Numbered from the stretch's first letter, positions 8,954 through 17,678 are shown. The stretch is 64,000 nt of DNA from JAKZVK01 sp965248255 (GCA_965248255.1 CBDFIW010000004.1:806001-870000); one strand, 5' to 3'. Notes: a model not told the origin generated them from the sequence alone. Numbers and translations: made by a program.

Positions 8954-9472
8954 TTAGCGCAGCAATATGAAACCGAGGAAATAAAGGGTGGCGCCGTTCA
9001 CGAGCCAGCCGATCAGGCAAACCCCGACAGCACGCCCCGTGCTGGTATAGTCAAGCGCCTGGCGCACGGCCACGACGAAGGCGGCGAGCATCCAAACGCC
9101 AGCTACAAAGAAGACGGGGACCGTCAGTCCCGGCACAATCCCCAAAATGCGGAGTATTCCCGGAGCTGCTGCGAAACCCGTCGTCCGTAGGAGCTCACCC
9201 CAATCAGCCTGTGTTTGGGGTGTCGGAAGAATCCGTGTACCAATGAAGTAGGTCAACCCCGCCCAGAGGAGCCAGCCCAAGAGGGCAGCCACCAGGCCGC
9301 CGACCAGGCCCGGTGTGCCCTCTCGACCGACAGCACCGATGCCGGCCGCCACGCTGGAAAGTGCCACAACTCCCATCGCCTGGCCCATAGCCGTAGTGTC
9401 TGCCTCGACTTCTTCGTAGATGTGGGCATCGAGTTTTGCCGCGCCGATCACGCGTTGAGTAAAGGATGTCAT
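8954..9472 (-). CDS. YIP1-family membrane protein
   Basis: 172 aa. A cytoplasmic N-terminus (TSFTQRVIGAAKLDAHIYEEVEAD) is followed by about five hydrophobic segments (near residues 32-50, 58-78, 100-115, 119-137 and 148-170), as in YIP1/PF04893 proteins of bacteria, whose role is not defined. ATG at 9472 is preferred over the TTG five codons upstream because GGAG lies 9 nt before it. It lies on the same strand as the beta-helix gene, 80 nt upstream. Confidence 0.72.
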   Translation of the reverse strand: MTSFTQRVIGAAKLDAHIYEEVEADTTAMGQAMGVVALSSVAAGIGAVGREGTPGLVGGLVAALLGWLLWAGLTYFIGTRILPTPQTQADWGELLRTTGFAAAPGILRILGIVPGLTVPVFFVAGVWMLAAFVVAVRQALDYTSTGRAVGVCLIGWLVNGATLYFLGFILLR

Positions 9473-9529
9473 GACAATCGTCTCCAAGAGATTCTAAGGT
9501 GCCGAAGCTTACAGCCATGCCATTAGCGG

Positions 9530-9795
9530 CTACTCCAACGGTTCAAGAAAGGTCTGCCCTTCGGTTTCATCGATCTCGTATACAGTGCAGATGTTGTTGT
9601 GGTCGAGCGCAACGGCCGCTTTCGCTTCCCGAAGAAACCTCTCACGGCCCTCGTCGTCCCCGACCAAATGGGCGGCGAGGAACTTCAGTGCGACGATGCG
9701 TTCGAGTTTGGTGTCTTCGGCCTTGTAGACGACACCCATCCCCCCTCGCCGAGCTTCTCGGTGATGCGGTAGTGGCCGATAGTTCGACCGATCAT
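9530..9795 (-). pseudogene. Ser/Thr protein kinase remnant (N-lobe only)
   Basis: Begins MIGRTIGHYRITEKLGEGG, a standard bacterial Pkn2-type kinase start. One G is missing in the glycine-loop codons near 9750 (six instead of seven), after which the frame continues MGVVYKAEDTKLERIVALKFL with the ATP-binding lysine and the C-helix region. The fragment ends after DETEGQTFL, before the catalytic loop. It is therefore both frameshifted and truncated. The leader resembles that at 12411-12490. Confidence 0.75.
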
Positions 9796-10060
9796 GCCGG
9801 TCCGATTCTACCTCTTCGCGGATACCTGGCGGGAACAACCGATCCGTTGAACAAAGGTTTTTTTCGGCCCAGGCTGTTGCCCTGCGGCGGTTATCGACTC
9901 GGCCGATGGCGTCCTGGAGCGCTCCAAGGCACGAAAGCAAGTGCGAGCCCGATTTCGCAACATCAATCTGCGAATGGGCGCTAAGCGGTTCGTTTCACGG
10001 GACTTAGTCCTGCTGGCGGTCGCGTGACCAATGGGCCTAGCCGACGACGAACTGGCGTCG

Positions 10061-12319
10061 CTACTTTGCCAACCCCGCCTGCCAATTGAGCATTACCGTA
10101 ACGGGTTGAGCGGTTTGCTCCTCCGCAAGAGTGTTGACCAGAAAGCGTTGGCCATCGGCTGAAACGTCGTACTTAGGCCGCTGCGGGTGAGCTGCGGAGG
10201 TTCGCGTGCGAAACAGTCCGCGGGGTGTGCCGGCAGCAAAGGAAGAGCCTCTCTGTACCTCCACCGACATCAGCATACCGTCGCTAGCGATATAGAAAAG
10301 CTCTGCGCCGTCGCCGCGCCAGCGTGGGTGCCAACCGCCATGGACCGAGATTGGCCACTTCTCGCCTGTGGCGGGAAAGCGTTGCACATAGACTTCGCGC
10401 TGACCCGACTCGTTCGAATTGTAAGCTACATACTGGCCGTCGGGTGAGAACTGCCCGTTCTGCTGCAGAAATTTCTCCTCAAAGTAGGGTACCGACGCGC
10501 GGTCTCCATCAAGTGGGGTGACCCACAGATTTGCGCCGGTTCTCGGGTCATATCCTCCTGAGTGCAGAATGTATTTCCCATCGCTCGACCAGTCCCAGGC
10601 CCCACCTCCTTGGTCGGTCAGTAGCGCGGGGTCACCCACCCCTGTGGAAGCAGTCAGGTAGATCCGCGGTTTGGCGTCGCCTCGATACGAAGTGAAGGCA
10701 ACTCGTTGGCCGTCGGGTGACCAAATCGGCCCTCCGTCGAAACGTGGGTGGGATGTGATTTGCATTCGCCGGCCACTGGCGAATTCCAGTACCGAGCAAT
10801 CATTCTTGGCTCGGCCCCAGAAGGGTGCGTCAAAAGCAACCCGCCCCTCATCGGGAGGCAGTTCGATCCAACCGTAGTTTGCCGAATCTCCCACGATATC
10901 GAGACGCTCTCCGGCTCGGTCGAACCAGACGAGCTGCGCCAGGTGTTCAGAACCCATGGAGCCCAGGACCAGGCTCCCGGTGTTCGAGACAGAAAAGTCG
11001 GCGGTAGCGCGTCCCCAATCGGTTGTGACGGGCGCGGCGACGAAGAAAGGCTTTCCGGTCAACTCGAGGCTACCGGCGTCAAACGGCTGGGCCATCAGGT
11101 TTTCGTCCACCACGTGCAGGATGTAACCGGTGGGATGAGTGTCTATGGGCGGCGAATAGGCAACCTGAGCGAATCCTCCGAGCAACCGGCGACCTGTTGC
11201 GCCCTGCTGCGCCGGCCGCTCAGAGCCGGGGCCGATCTTGGCCAGGTATATTCCCCCTCTTTCCTTGGTGCCATCTTTAGTCAGCACAACATAAAGGAAG
11301 TGCCTCCCATCAGGCAGGAAGGTGGGACGGCGGTGGCTGAGTTCGCCAACGGCGCGGTCGAGAGTCGTAACTGGCGTGGCCTCGCCCCCGTTGGGCGAGA
11401 CTCGGTGGAGTCCCGTCTGCGCGCGCGGGGCAAACAGAATCACCTCTTCGCCACTTGTCCCGCCAGCCGACCACCCACCTCCCCGGCCCGCCGGCGCATC
11501 GCACACCAGTCGCGGTTCACGTCCCCCGATCGCCAGCCGCTTAAGCTTTCCCTCGGCGAAAAAGGCCACTTGCCGACTGTCGGGTGACCAGAAGGGATAG
11601 TGGGCGTCTTGGGTTCCCGTAAGCGAGTGGGCGTCCACAGAGTCGAGGGCCCGAAGCCACAGCATTCTCGATCCATCCTTCGACTCTCCAACGAACACCA
11701 GATGTTGCCCGTTGGGCGAAATCGTCGGCGGCCCCATGGTAGCCAAGGGCGCGAAGGTAGTGCCTTCGGGAGGATGGATCTTAAATGTCGTCAGTGGCGG
11801 CCCTTCGGCCAGTTCCCTCGACGGTTCCGCGAAATGAGCAATCCCGACTGCCAGCGCCCCGATTGTCGCGACTGCGGCGACAACCCAGGCGAGGTGCTTG
11901 CGTTTCACTAGGATTCCTCGAGCAGCAGGAATGCCGGGTGGTGCGGGACCTACACTTGGCCCGGCCTCGTCCTTTTCCGGGGGTCGTGGCACGGGAAAGA
12001 CAAACCTGTACCCACGCCGAGGGATGGTTTCGACAAAGCGGGGGTGGCTGGCCGAGTCCCCCAGCGCCTCGCGGATCTTGTTGATGGCGGTGTTGAGGCT
12101 GTGGTCGAAATCGACGAAGGTGTCGTCGGGCCAGATTTCCGTCCTCAGTTCCTCGCGCGTGACGACTTCGCCCGAGCGCTCAAGCAACAGCGCCAGTACC
12201 CGAAAGGGCTGGTCCTGCAGCCGGACCTTGATGCCGCTCTTGCGGAGTTCACCGGCCTGCAAATCGGCCTCGAACGCCCCAAAGCCCACCCGCTGTCCGT
12301 TCGTCGCGCCCGATGCCAT
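10061..12319 (-). CDS. Winged-helix DNA-binding protein with TolB-like propeller
   Basis: 752 aa. An N-terminal OmpR/CadC-type winged helix (about residues 12-108; RLQDQPFRVLALLLERSGEVVTREELRTEIW and the HPRFVETIPRRGYRF wing) is followed by one membrane span near 138-160 and a C-terminal propeller with repeated PD40/TolB units (SPNGQHLVFVG, WSPDSRQVAFFAEG, WSPDGQRVAFTSYRG, SPDGQYVAYNS). This one-component sensor design, DNA-binding domain inside and propeller outside, is expanded in Acidobacteria. Target genes and ligand are unknown. ATG at 12319 lies 7 nt after AGGAG; a GTG one codon upstream is possible. Kinase remnants flank it on both sides. Confidence 0.88.
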   Translation of the reverse strand: MASGATNGQRVGFGAFEADLQAGELRKSGIKVRLQDQPFRVLALLLERSGEVVTREELRTEIWPDDTFVDFDHSLNTAINKIREALGDSASHPRFVETIPRRGYRFVFPVPRPPEKDEAGPSVGPAPPGIPAARGILVKRKHLAWVVAAVATIGALAVGIAHFAEPSRELAEGPPLTTFKIHPPEGTTFAPLATMGPPTISPNGQHLVFVGESKDGSRMLWLRALDSVDAHSLTGTQDAHYPFWSPDSRQVAFFAEGKLKRLAIGGREPRLVCDAPAGRGGGWSAGGTSGEEVILFAPRAQTGLHRVSPNGGEATPVTTLDRAVGELSHRRPTFLPDGRHFLYVVLTKDGTKERGGIYLAKIGPGSERPAQQGATGRRLLGGFAQVAYSPPIDTHPTGYILHVVDENLMAQPFDAGSLELTGKPFFVAAPVTTDWGRATADFSVSNTGSLVLGSMGSEHLAQLVWFDRAGERLDIVGDSANYGWIELPPDEGRVAFDAPFWGRAKNDCSVLEFASGRRMQITSHPRFDGGPIWSPDGQRVAFTSYRGDAKPRIYLTASTGVGDPALLTDQGGGAWDWSSDGKYILHSGGYDPRTGANLWVTPLDGDRASVPYFEEKFLQQNGQFSPDGQYVAYNSNESGQREVYVQRFPATGEKWPISVHGGWHPRWRGDGAELFYIASDGMLMSVEVQRGSSFAAGTPRGLFRTRTSAAHPQRPKYDVSADGQRFLVNTLAEEQTAQPVTVMLNWQAGLAK

Positions 12320-12410
12320 CACGCAACTCCTCAGGTGCAGTCAACTACGACAACAACATGGTCCAGCTACTTTGCGCGTGCCAATCACACCCTCCCGCAA
12401 CCGCGTTGCA

Positions 12411-12490
12411 GTGCGAGATGGTCTGGCCGATCATGCCGGTCCGATTCTACCTCGAAAACTTAGCTGGCGAGAACAGCCGATCCGTTGAGC
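12411..12490 (-). pseudogene. Second Ser/Thr kinase leader remnant
   Basis: The ATG at 12434 opens MIGQTISH, the start of a kinase like the one at 9795, and the roughly 56 nt upstream match that gene's leader (GATCATGCCGGTCCGATTCT on the plus strand in both, then a diverged stretch, then CCGATCCGTTGA). After eight codons the kinase similarity stops. It looks like a kinase gene of which only the 5' end is left. Confidence 0.55.
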
Positions 12491-12767
12491 TGATATGGTG
12501 TGACCTGTCAAGTCCGGGCATACGAATCCACAGGCTCGGGTTCCCGAGCATTACCGATACCAGGGGCGGGAGGCGCAGGGCGAGGCTGAAACGACGGTTG
12601 ATCACACTGATATCCGCGGGTTGGTTACCGCCTGAGAAGTATTCGTCGTGGAGCTGCCTCACTCTTTCCTCGAAGGTCACCTATGCGGGCGCTTCCTAGC
12701 TCAATCGAGGGTTCTCCCCGCTGGGCCATCGCCGCTTACGCCTCCCGTCCTGGTTTCCCGCAGCAGC
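12491..12767. other. Gap with no recognisable gene
   Basis: 277 nt between the kinase leader remnant and the IS110 remnant. A minus-strand reading frame (12447-12680) is open but matches nothing I recognise and has no clear ribosome-binding site. Probably debris at the edge of the integrative element. Confidence 0.35.
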
Positions 12768-13052
12768 TCAGGCCGGCGCGGGAAGCTTACCAGGCTGTTG
12801 CACTTCGCAGACAACGGCCCAGATGAAACCACATAACTCGCGGGCAATCGCCGTCACCGTCTTTTGGGCGATGACGCCACGCCCGCTGAGTCGTCGAAAT
12901 CGGCCGCAGAGTCTTTTCTGGGCTTTCCAAGCAATCGCCTGTACGGCCGGCGAAGCCTGCTCGGCACGGCATTGGATCACCCGCGTTCGGCGCGCCGGAA
13001 AACGATAGGCCCAGGCACACTCGACGAGCATCGCACTACCCGAACGCTTGGT
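12768..13052 (-). pseudogene. IS110-family transposase, C-terminal remnant
   Basis: About 94 codons read as the C-terminal Transposase_20 end of IS110/IS1111 proteins: KRSGSAMLVECAWAYRFPA, then QAIAWKAQKRLCGRFRRL and TAIARELCGFIWAVVCEV. Everything N-terminal is missing; the upstream sequence is the replication-like gene on the other strand. Its junction at about 13052 marks where that gene lost its 5' end. Confidence 0.7.
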
Positions 13053-13545
13053 CAACGCCAAAGCCAACGAGGTGATCGCAGAAACTGAGGCATATCGGAA
13101 ACGGCAATCACTGAACGGCTCGAAGGGCGGTAGACCACGGAAGAAGAAGGCAAGCGAGGCGAAACCCGCAAGAAACCCATCGCTTTCGTTTGGTAAAGCG
13201 AACCAAAACCATGAAGAAGAAGAGGAAGAACATATAGTCCGACGTTCGTCGAACGGTAAGTACCCTTCCTGGTTTGGGGAGTTCTGGTCCACGTACCCAT
13301 CGTCGAAGGGTTCGAAGAAAGCTGCATTCGAGAAGGCGCACAAGGCTTTGAAGTCCGACAAGGACATCCGGCTGGCCATGGACTACCTGGACGTCCGGGC
13401 ATCCCACATTGCCTCGCTCAAGACTTCGGGGAAGTTCGTCGAAAACCTTCCGCACGTCGAGCGGTACTTCTCCAAGGGCCTATGGAACGAACCGCCGGAA
13501 GTCCAGCCGCAGAACGGCGACGGTTTCAAGAGAGCTTGGGAATGA
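13048..13545 (+). CDS. Phage/plasmid replication-organizer-like protein, 5' truncated
   Basis: The visible 165 aa have a basic GSKGGRPRKKK linker, an acidic HEEEEEEH run, and a C-terminal block (PSWFGEFWSTYPSSKGSKKAAFEKAHKAL... FVENLPHVERYF) of the type found at the C-terminus of phage replication or DUF1376-like proteins (FEEFWxxYPxKxGKxxAxxAW). The natural N-terminus, usually a winged helix, seems lost at the IS110 junction (about 13052), so the listed GTG start is only the first available one. It overlaps the next gene by ATGA, indicating one operon. Function in element replication is inferred. Confidence 0.55.
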   Translation: MVNAKANEVIAETEAYRKRQSLNGSKGGRPRKKKASEAKPARNPSLSFGKANQNHEEEEEEHIVRRSSNGKYPSWFGEFWSTYPSSKGSKKAAFEKAHKALKSDKDIRLAMDYLDVRASHIASLKTSGKFVENLPHVERYFSKGLWNEPPEVQPQNGDGFKRAWE

Positions 13546-14167
13546 TTACTGCCGAGGACCTGAGACGCGCCGTCAACCCGATCGACGTGATCGGGGGCTA
13601 CGTGCGCCTGCGAAAGGTCGGCAAGCGGCACGTTGGGTTGTGTCCCTTCCACACCGAGAAGACCCCCAGTTTCAGTGTCAGCCCCGAGGGTCTGTTTCAT
13701 TGTTTCGGCTGCGGGAAGGGTGGGGATCTAATCCGATTCCTCGAGATGATTGAGGGTCTCGACTTCCGCGGGCCAAGCGCCTGCTCGCTGAGAAGGCAGG
13801 CATCCAGTTAGATGACATCGACACCCTTTCGGAGCCGCCGCTCGAATTCAGGCTCTCTGGGAAGGAGGCACGGGCCTTCGATCACTGGCTTTACTTGAAA
13901 CGGAAGCGGATTGAGGCGATGCGGTACAGGATGGACGACGACCTTAGGTCCTGCCAAGTGTTTATCGAGCAGTTCTGGGACGACGACAGTTGGGATCAGG
14001 GCAAGATCGAAGCCGTTCACCAGCGGATGACCTCAATCCACGAGGCGCAGCAACTCATCGACGAGCAGATCACGCAACTCGAACTCTATCCAGTCTCGAT
14101 GGTCGAGCCGTTTCTCCGATCCCTTTACGCCAACGAGGACTTCCGGGCTCAGATCGAGGGGATATGA
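13542..14167 (+). pseudogene. CHC2 zinc-finger primase-like protein, frameshifted
   Basis: Starts MITAEDLRRAVNPIDVIGGY at 13542 and carries a DnaG-type zinc-binding motif (LCPFHTEKTPSFSV ... FHCFGCGKGGDLIRFL, about residues 30-68). After EGLDFR the frame breaks near 13768. In another frame it resumes AKRLLAEKAGIQLDDIDTL and continues to a helical C-terminal part ending at 14167, which overlaps the RepA-like start by ATGA. Restored, the product is about 208 aa: a zinc finger plus helices but no TOPRIM domain, so it is not a full primase. The break may be a mutation or a sequencing error. Confidence 0.68.
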
Positions 14168-14898
14168 AGACCGGTCGAAACGAGTTCGCGAAGGTCGAGT
14201 GGTGGCGTCGCATACCGACGATCAACGACGTGCAGTACAAGCCGATCAACTGGCTCATCAAAGACTTGATCCCGCTGAGCAGTTTCGTGCTCATGGTTGG
14301 CAAACCTGGTGCTTACAAGAGTTGGTTGGCTCTCGATATTGCCAGGGCCGTCGCGCGAGGCGAGTCCTTCGCCCAAATGGCGTCGGGAGCTGCTCGTGAG
14401 GTTCTCTACATCGATCGCGAGAACGGGATGAACTTGGTTGCAGCGAGACGGAAGATGCTCAGTATGCCTGAGACACCAAAGCTTCGGTACTGGGGCCGCT
14501 GGGTGTCGTTACCCTTCATCGGCCTGGCCTCCAAGGAATTGCTCGGCTATGCCGAACAAGTCCAACCTTTGCTGATCTTCGACTCGCTGTCCCGGTTTCA
14601 TACGGCGAACGAGAACGACAACAGCGAAATGGCCCAGGTGATGGATTCGTTCGTTGCCCTCGCACGGAAGGGAGCCACCGTTCTCGTCCTGCATCACGCC
14701 GGCAAGGATTCGGAGAAGAACTTCCGTGGCGCGATGGAGATCGAGGCAGCTCCCGATGTTGCGTACCGAGTCGATCGGAAAGACCGGACTGTGAAGCTGC
14801 GACAGTTCAAGAACCGCATCGCCGAGGAACGGACCTTCGAGCTGGTTTGGGGCAAGTTTGGGTTTGAGAGTCTGATGCGGCAGGAAGGTGCGGCGTGA
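14164..14898 (+). CDS. RepA-like AAA_25 family ATPase
   Basis: 244 aa RecA-fold ATPase. Walker A is GKPGAYKS (46-53), Walker B LLIFD (136-140), and a VLHHAGKD motif (175-182) is typical of the RepA/AAA_25 helicase group found in phages, plasmids and integrative elements. It starts at ATG 14164 overlapping the upstream stop by ATGA. Together with the zinc-finger protein it probably forms a minimal replication module (helicase loader or replicative helicase plus primase-like factor). Intact in sequence. Confidence 0.82.
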   Translation: MKTGRNEFAKVEWWRRIPTINDVQYKPINWLIKDLIPLSSFVLMVGKPGAYKSWLALDIARAVARGESFAQMASGAAREVLYIDRENGMNLVAARRKMLSMPETPKLRYWGRWVSLPFIGLASKELLGYAEQVQPLLIFDSLSRFHTANENDNSEMAQVMDSFVALARKGATVLVLHHAGKDSEKNFRGAMEIEAAPDVAYRVDRKDRTVKLRQFKNRIAEERTFELVWGKFGFESLMRQEGAA

Positions 14899-14941
14899 CA
14901 CGCGCCTGGCTGCGCCGCGGGTGAGGGGTGAACACCTAGCA

Positions 14942-15250
14942 ATGCCGCATACGGCGGTTCCGCTCGATCAGAAGCAGCGCTGGATGCGCGAGCGTCACAC
15001 TGCACCTGAGCCCTGCTCGGCGGAGCCAATGGCCAACGGCAAAATCGTCGCGTTCGAGCGCCACTACCGCCCGAAGGATCTCGCGGAGGTCTGGGGCCTC
15101 GACGAGAGCACTGTTCGCCGGCTGTTTCAAGACGAGCCCGGCGTGCTGAAGATCGGCCGGTCGGGCCGACGTGACGGCAAGCGCGACTACGTTTCGATTC
15201 GCATCCCGGAATCCGTCGCATCCCGCGTCCACGAGGAGCGTTCACGTTGA
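14942..15250 (+). CDS. Small helix-turn-helix (excisionase-like) protein
   Basis: 102 aa. The core HYRPKDLAEVWGLDESTVRRLFQDEPGVLKIG followed by DYVSIRIPESVASRV is a MerR/Xis-type winged HTH_17 arrangement, common next to integrases, where it either directs excision or regulates. ATG at 14942 is chosen; an internal ATG at 15029 (MANGKIVAFERHY) would give a 73-aa form that starts just before the domain. It lies between the RepA-like gene and the integrase. Confidence 0.6.
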   Translation: MPHTAVPLDQKQRWMRERHTAPEPCSAEPMANGKIVAFERHYRPKDLAEVWGLDESTVRRLFQDEPGVLKIGRSGRRDGKRDYVSIRIPESVASRVHEERSR

Positions 15251-15297
15251 TGATTTCCAATTCTTGGAGGTGATGCTCTACAATGCCGGCCATGCTA

Positions 15298-16461
15298 GTG
15301 TAGTGCACCATAAATAATGTAACTTATATTGGCTTCCCATCGTCTCTATTAACAGGAGGCATGGGATGCGAAGAGCACAACCAGTAACTTTGAACACAGC
15401 GCAATGCAAGCAGTTGGACCGCTACGCGCGCGGCCGCCAAGTCGCCGTTCGTCTCGCCCTGCGAGCCAGGATTGTCCTGCTGGCCGCCGACGGTCTCGAG
15501 AATAAGCAGATCGCCGCACAGCTCGGTGTCTCGCGGCAGTTGGTGGCCCGCTGGCGCACGCGCTTTCTCGAAAGCAGCATCGCCGGCATTGCAAAAGACG
15601 CCCCACGGCCCGGTCGTAAACCTGCCGTCTCGAAGCAGAAAGTACAGCAGATCATCCACAAGACCACCCGCGAGAAACCGTCCAACGCCACCCACTGGAG
15701 CCGCCGCACCATGGCCGCCGCGGCCGGCGTCAGCGCTTCCACCGTGGGACGGATTTGGCGCGCCCATGGCCTCAAGCCCCACCGCGTCAAGACCTTCAAG
15801 CTCAGCAATGACCCGCGTTTCTCCGAGAAACTCGACGACATCGTCGGACTCTATCTCAATCCGCCTGAGCATGCTCTGGTTCTCTCGCTCGATGAGAAGT
15901 CCCAAATCCAAGCCCTCGATCGCACCCAGCCCGGCCTGCCGCTCAAAAAGGGACGCGGCCAAACGATGACCCACGATTACAAGCGCAACGGCACGACCAC
16001 CCTGTTTGCGGCGCTCAACAGCCTTGACGGCAGCGTGATCGCCGAGTGCATGCCCCGACACAGCCACCAGGAATGGCTGCGCTTCCTGCGCTTAATTGAC
16101 CGCCGCACTCCCAAGGACAAACAGCTTCATCTCATCGTGGACAACTATGCCACCCACAAGCATGCCGCTGTGAAGCGTTGGCTCGATCGTCACCCGCGCT
16201 TCCACATTCATTTCACCCCGACCTCGGCGTCGTGGCTGAACATGGTCGAGCGATTCTTTCGCGATCTCACCGTCAAGCGCCTGCGCCGCGGCGTGTTTCG
16301 CAGCGTGGACGAGCTCGTCGCCGCCATTGACGACTACATCGCCCAGCACAACGGGCATCCCACGCCCTTCATCTGGACCGCGACCGCCTCCGACATCCTC
16401 GAGAAAGTCAAGCGCGGACGTGCCGCCCTGCATAAGGTGCAATCTGCTTGACGCACTACAC
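15298..16461 (+). mobile_element. IS630-family element, copy A (1164 bp)
   Basis: Ends GTGTAGTGC and GCACTACAC are perfect inverted repeats, flanked by TA on each side (15296-15297 and 16462-16463). The target was CTAG. The insertion falls within the first codons of the integrase reading frame (see the integrase entry). The second copy is at 37182-38345 and is the same length. Confidence 0.95.
15366..16451 (+). CDS. IS630-family transposase (copy A)
   Basis: 361 aa. A paired helix-turn-helix region (NKQIAAQLGVSRQLVARWR; later AAAAGVSASTVGRIWRAHGL) is followed by a DDE_3 domain with D in LSLDEKSQIQ, D in IVDNYATHKH and E in NMVERFFRDLT. ATG 15366 follows ACAGGAGGC. It appears functional and differs from copy B at three residues (TFKL/TLKL, FSEK/FAEK, HKVQ/PKVQ). 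Confidence 0.96.
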   Translation: MRRAQPVTLNTAQCKQLDRYARGRQVAVRLALRARIVLLAADGLENKQIAAQLGVSRQLVARWRTRFLESSIAGIAKDAPRPGRKPAVSKQKVQQIIHKTTREKPSNATHWSRRTMAAAAGVSASTVGRIWRAHGLKPHRVKTFKLSNDPRFSEKLDDIVGLYLNPPEHALVLSLDEKSQIQALDRTQPGLPLKKGRGQTMTHDYKRNGTTTLFAALNSLDGSVIAECMPRHSHQEWLRFLRLIDRRTPKDKQLHLIVDNYATHKHAAVKRWLDRHPRFHIHFTPTSASWLNMVERFFRDLTVKRLRRGVFRSVDELVAAIDDYIAQHNGHPTPFIWTATASDILEKVKRGRAALHKVQSA

Positions 16462-16544
16462 TAGGTCTCTGGCGTCGCCACACACCGAAGTGCCCTCACC
16501 GAAAGAAGGGGAGGCGACACATCAAGTGCAAGTGTCCGATCTGG

Positions 16545-17573
16545 GTGGACGGGGAACTGTATGGCAAGCGGTTCCGGCTTTCGACGGGAGTACGCGACTG
16601 GCAGCGAGCACTGAAGAAGGTAGTGGCGTGGGAGTCGCCGGACCGGCTTCAATTCAAGCCCATTGAGGAAGCTATCCAGCTGTTCCTACAGCATCATCAC
16701 TCTCTTGCCGAGTCAACATTGCGGAAGTACGTGACTCGTCTTGAGCGTCAGCTGCTGCCCTGTTGTAGTCAACAGGGAATCGAATATGTTCATGAGGTTT
16801 CCATAGAAGTCCTGGATGGATTCCGGGCGGGCCGAGGGCTTGCGGCTACTACGGCGACGAAGGAGCTTGAAACACTCCGACAGTTTTTCTCCTTCTGCGT
16901 GAAGCGAAACTGGGCGAGTGAGAATGTAGCAGCGAGTATCGATCCGCCAAGAAACATCAAGCCAGCTCCCGTAGAACCGTACACTCCATCCGAGATGGCG
17001 AAGTTCCTGGTGGCCTGTGAGTCATTTGGGAGGACCAGCTACGAAAGGCGACGCGCAAAGGCGATGCTTCTTCTCCTGCGGTACGCAGCTCTGCGTGTTG
17101 GTGATATTGCGACGCTCCGCCGGGACCGGATCAAGGACGGCGAAATCCTGCTGCACGCGCAGAAAACCGGTGGTACCGTCTATCTTCCACTTCCTGCCGA
17201 GGTATTGGCCGCGCTCGACGCAGTTCCACAACCACGTGGAGACGGCGAGTCCCCGTACTTCTTCTGCACCCGCCGGGCATCAAAACGTTCCATGGTGTCC
17301 GTCGCAGAGCGCCGCCTTCGAGCGGTGTTTCAAAGGTCAGGTGTGCCCAACGCCAGGGCCCATCGGTTTCGACACACGCTGGCCACACAGATTCTCGTTC
17401 GGGGAGGAACGGAGCAAGACGTTGCAGACATCCTTGGCATCAGCCCAGGGATTGTTCGCCAGCACTACGCCAAGTGGACGCCAGCCCGTCAGAAGAGGAT
17501 CACAACCGTCATGAGACAGGTCCACTCTGGCACATTCTTGGCACAGACAGAAAAGGAGGCTGTAATCAACTGA
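16545..17573 (+). CDS. Tyrosine recombinase (element integrase), N-terminus severed by IS630
   Basis: 342 aa from the GTG at 16545. SAM-like N-terminal domain (about 36-130) and catalytic domain: Arg in ALRVGD (184), Lys in HAQKTGG (207), HRFRH (273-277), Tyr in QHYAKW (308); the usual LGHS histidine is Ile (LGIS). The frame is open further upstream to 16464, reading RRHTPKCPHRKKGRRHIKC before CPIWVDGE. Joined across the IS630 target TA to 15283-15297 it gives an original start ATGCCGGCCATGCTA. The insertion therefore cut the gene after five codons. Its 3' end is 18 nt from tRNA-Leu, the classic integrase position. Confidence 0.88.
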   Translation: MDGELYGKRFRLSTGVRDWQRALKKVVAWESPDRLQFKPIEEAIQLFLQHHHSLAESTLRKYVTRLERQLLPCCSQQGIEYVHEVSIEVLDGFRAGRGLAATTATKELETLRQFFSFCVKRNWASENVAASIDPPRNIKPAPVEPYTPSEMAKFLVACESFGRTSYERRRAKAMLLLLRYAALRVGDIATLRRDRIKDGEILLHAQKTGGTVYLPLPAEVLAALDAVPQPRGDGESPYFFCTRRASKRSMVSVAERRLRAVFQRSGVPNARAHRFRHTLATQILVRGGTEQDVADILGISPGIVRQHYAKWTPARQKRITTVMRQVHSGTFLAQTEKEAVIN

Positions 17574-17590
17574 TGACAAAGCAATTAGGT

Positions 17591-17678
17591 TGGTGCCCGG
17601 GGTGGGAGTCGAACCCACACGGTGCATAGCACCAAAGGATTTTAAGTCCTTTGCGTCTACCAATTTCGCCACCCGGGC
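17591..17678 (-). tRNA. tRNA-Leu (UAA)
   Basis: The minus strand folds as a class II tRNA: acceptor GCCCGGG (17672-17678) pairing with CCCGGGC, anticodon stem-loop GGACUUAAAAUCC with anticodon UAA, a long variable arm (GGUGCUAUGCACC) and T-arm GUGGGUUCGACUCCCAC. The 3' CCA is encoded (17591-17593). Its 3' end faces the integrase, making it the likely attachment site of the element at 13-17.6 kb. Confidence 0.95.

Noticed and set aside
12447..12680. 77-aa minus-strand ORF as a gene
   Set aside because: No ribosome-binding site and no family match, and it overlaps the kinase leader remnant.
12300..13060. Left attachment site (repeat of the tRNA-Leu 3' end)
   Set aside because: I found no copy of the tRNA 3' sequence on the left side; the boundary seems destroyed by the IS110 remnant.
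15324..16067. 247-aa minus-strand ORF in IS630
   Set aside because: Antisense of the transposase, present in both copies for that reason; low-complexity GC-rich composition.
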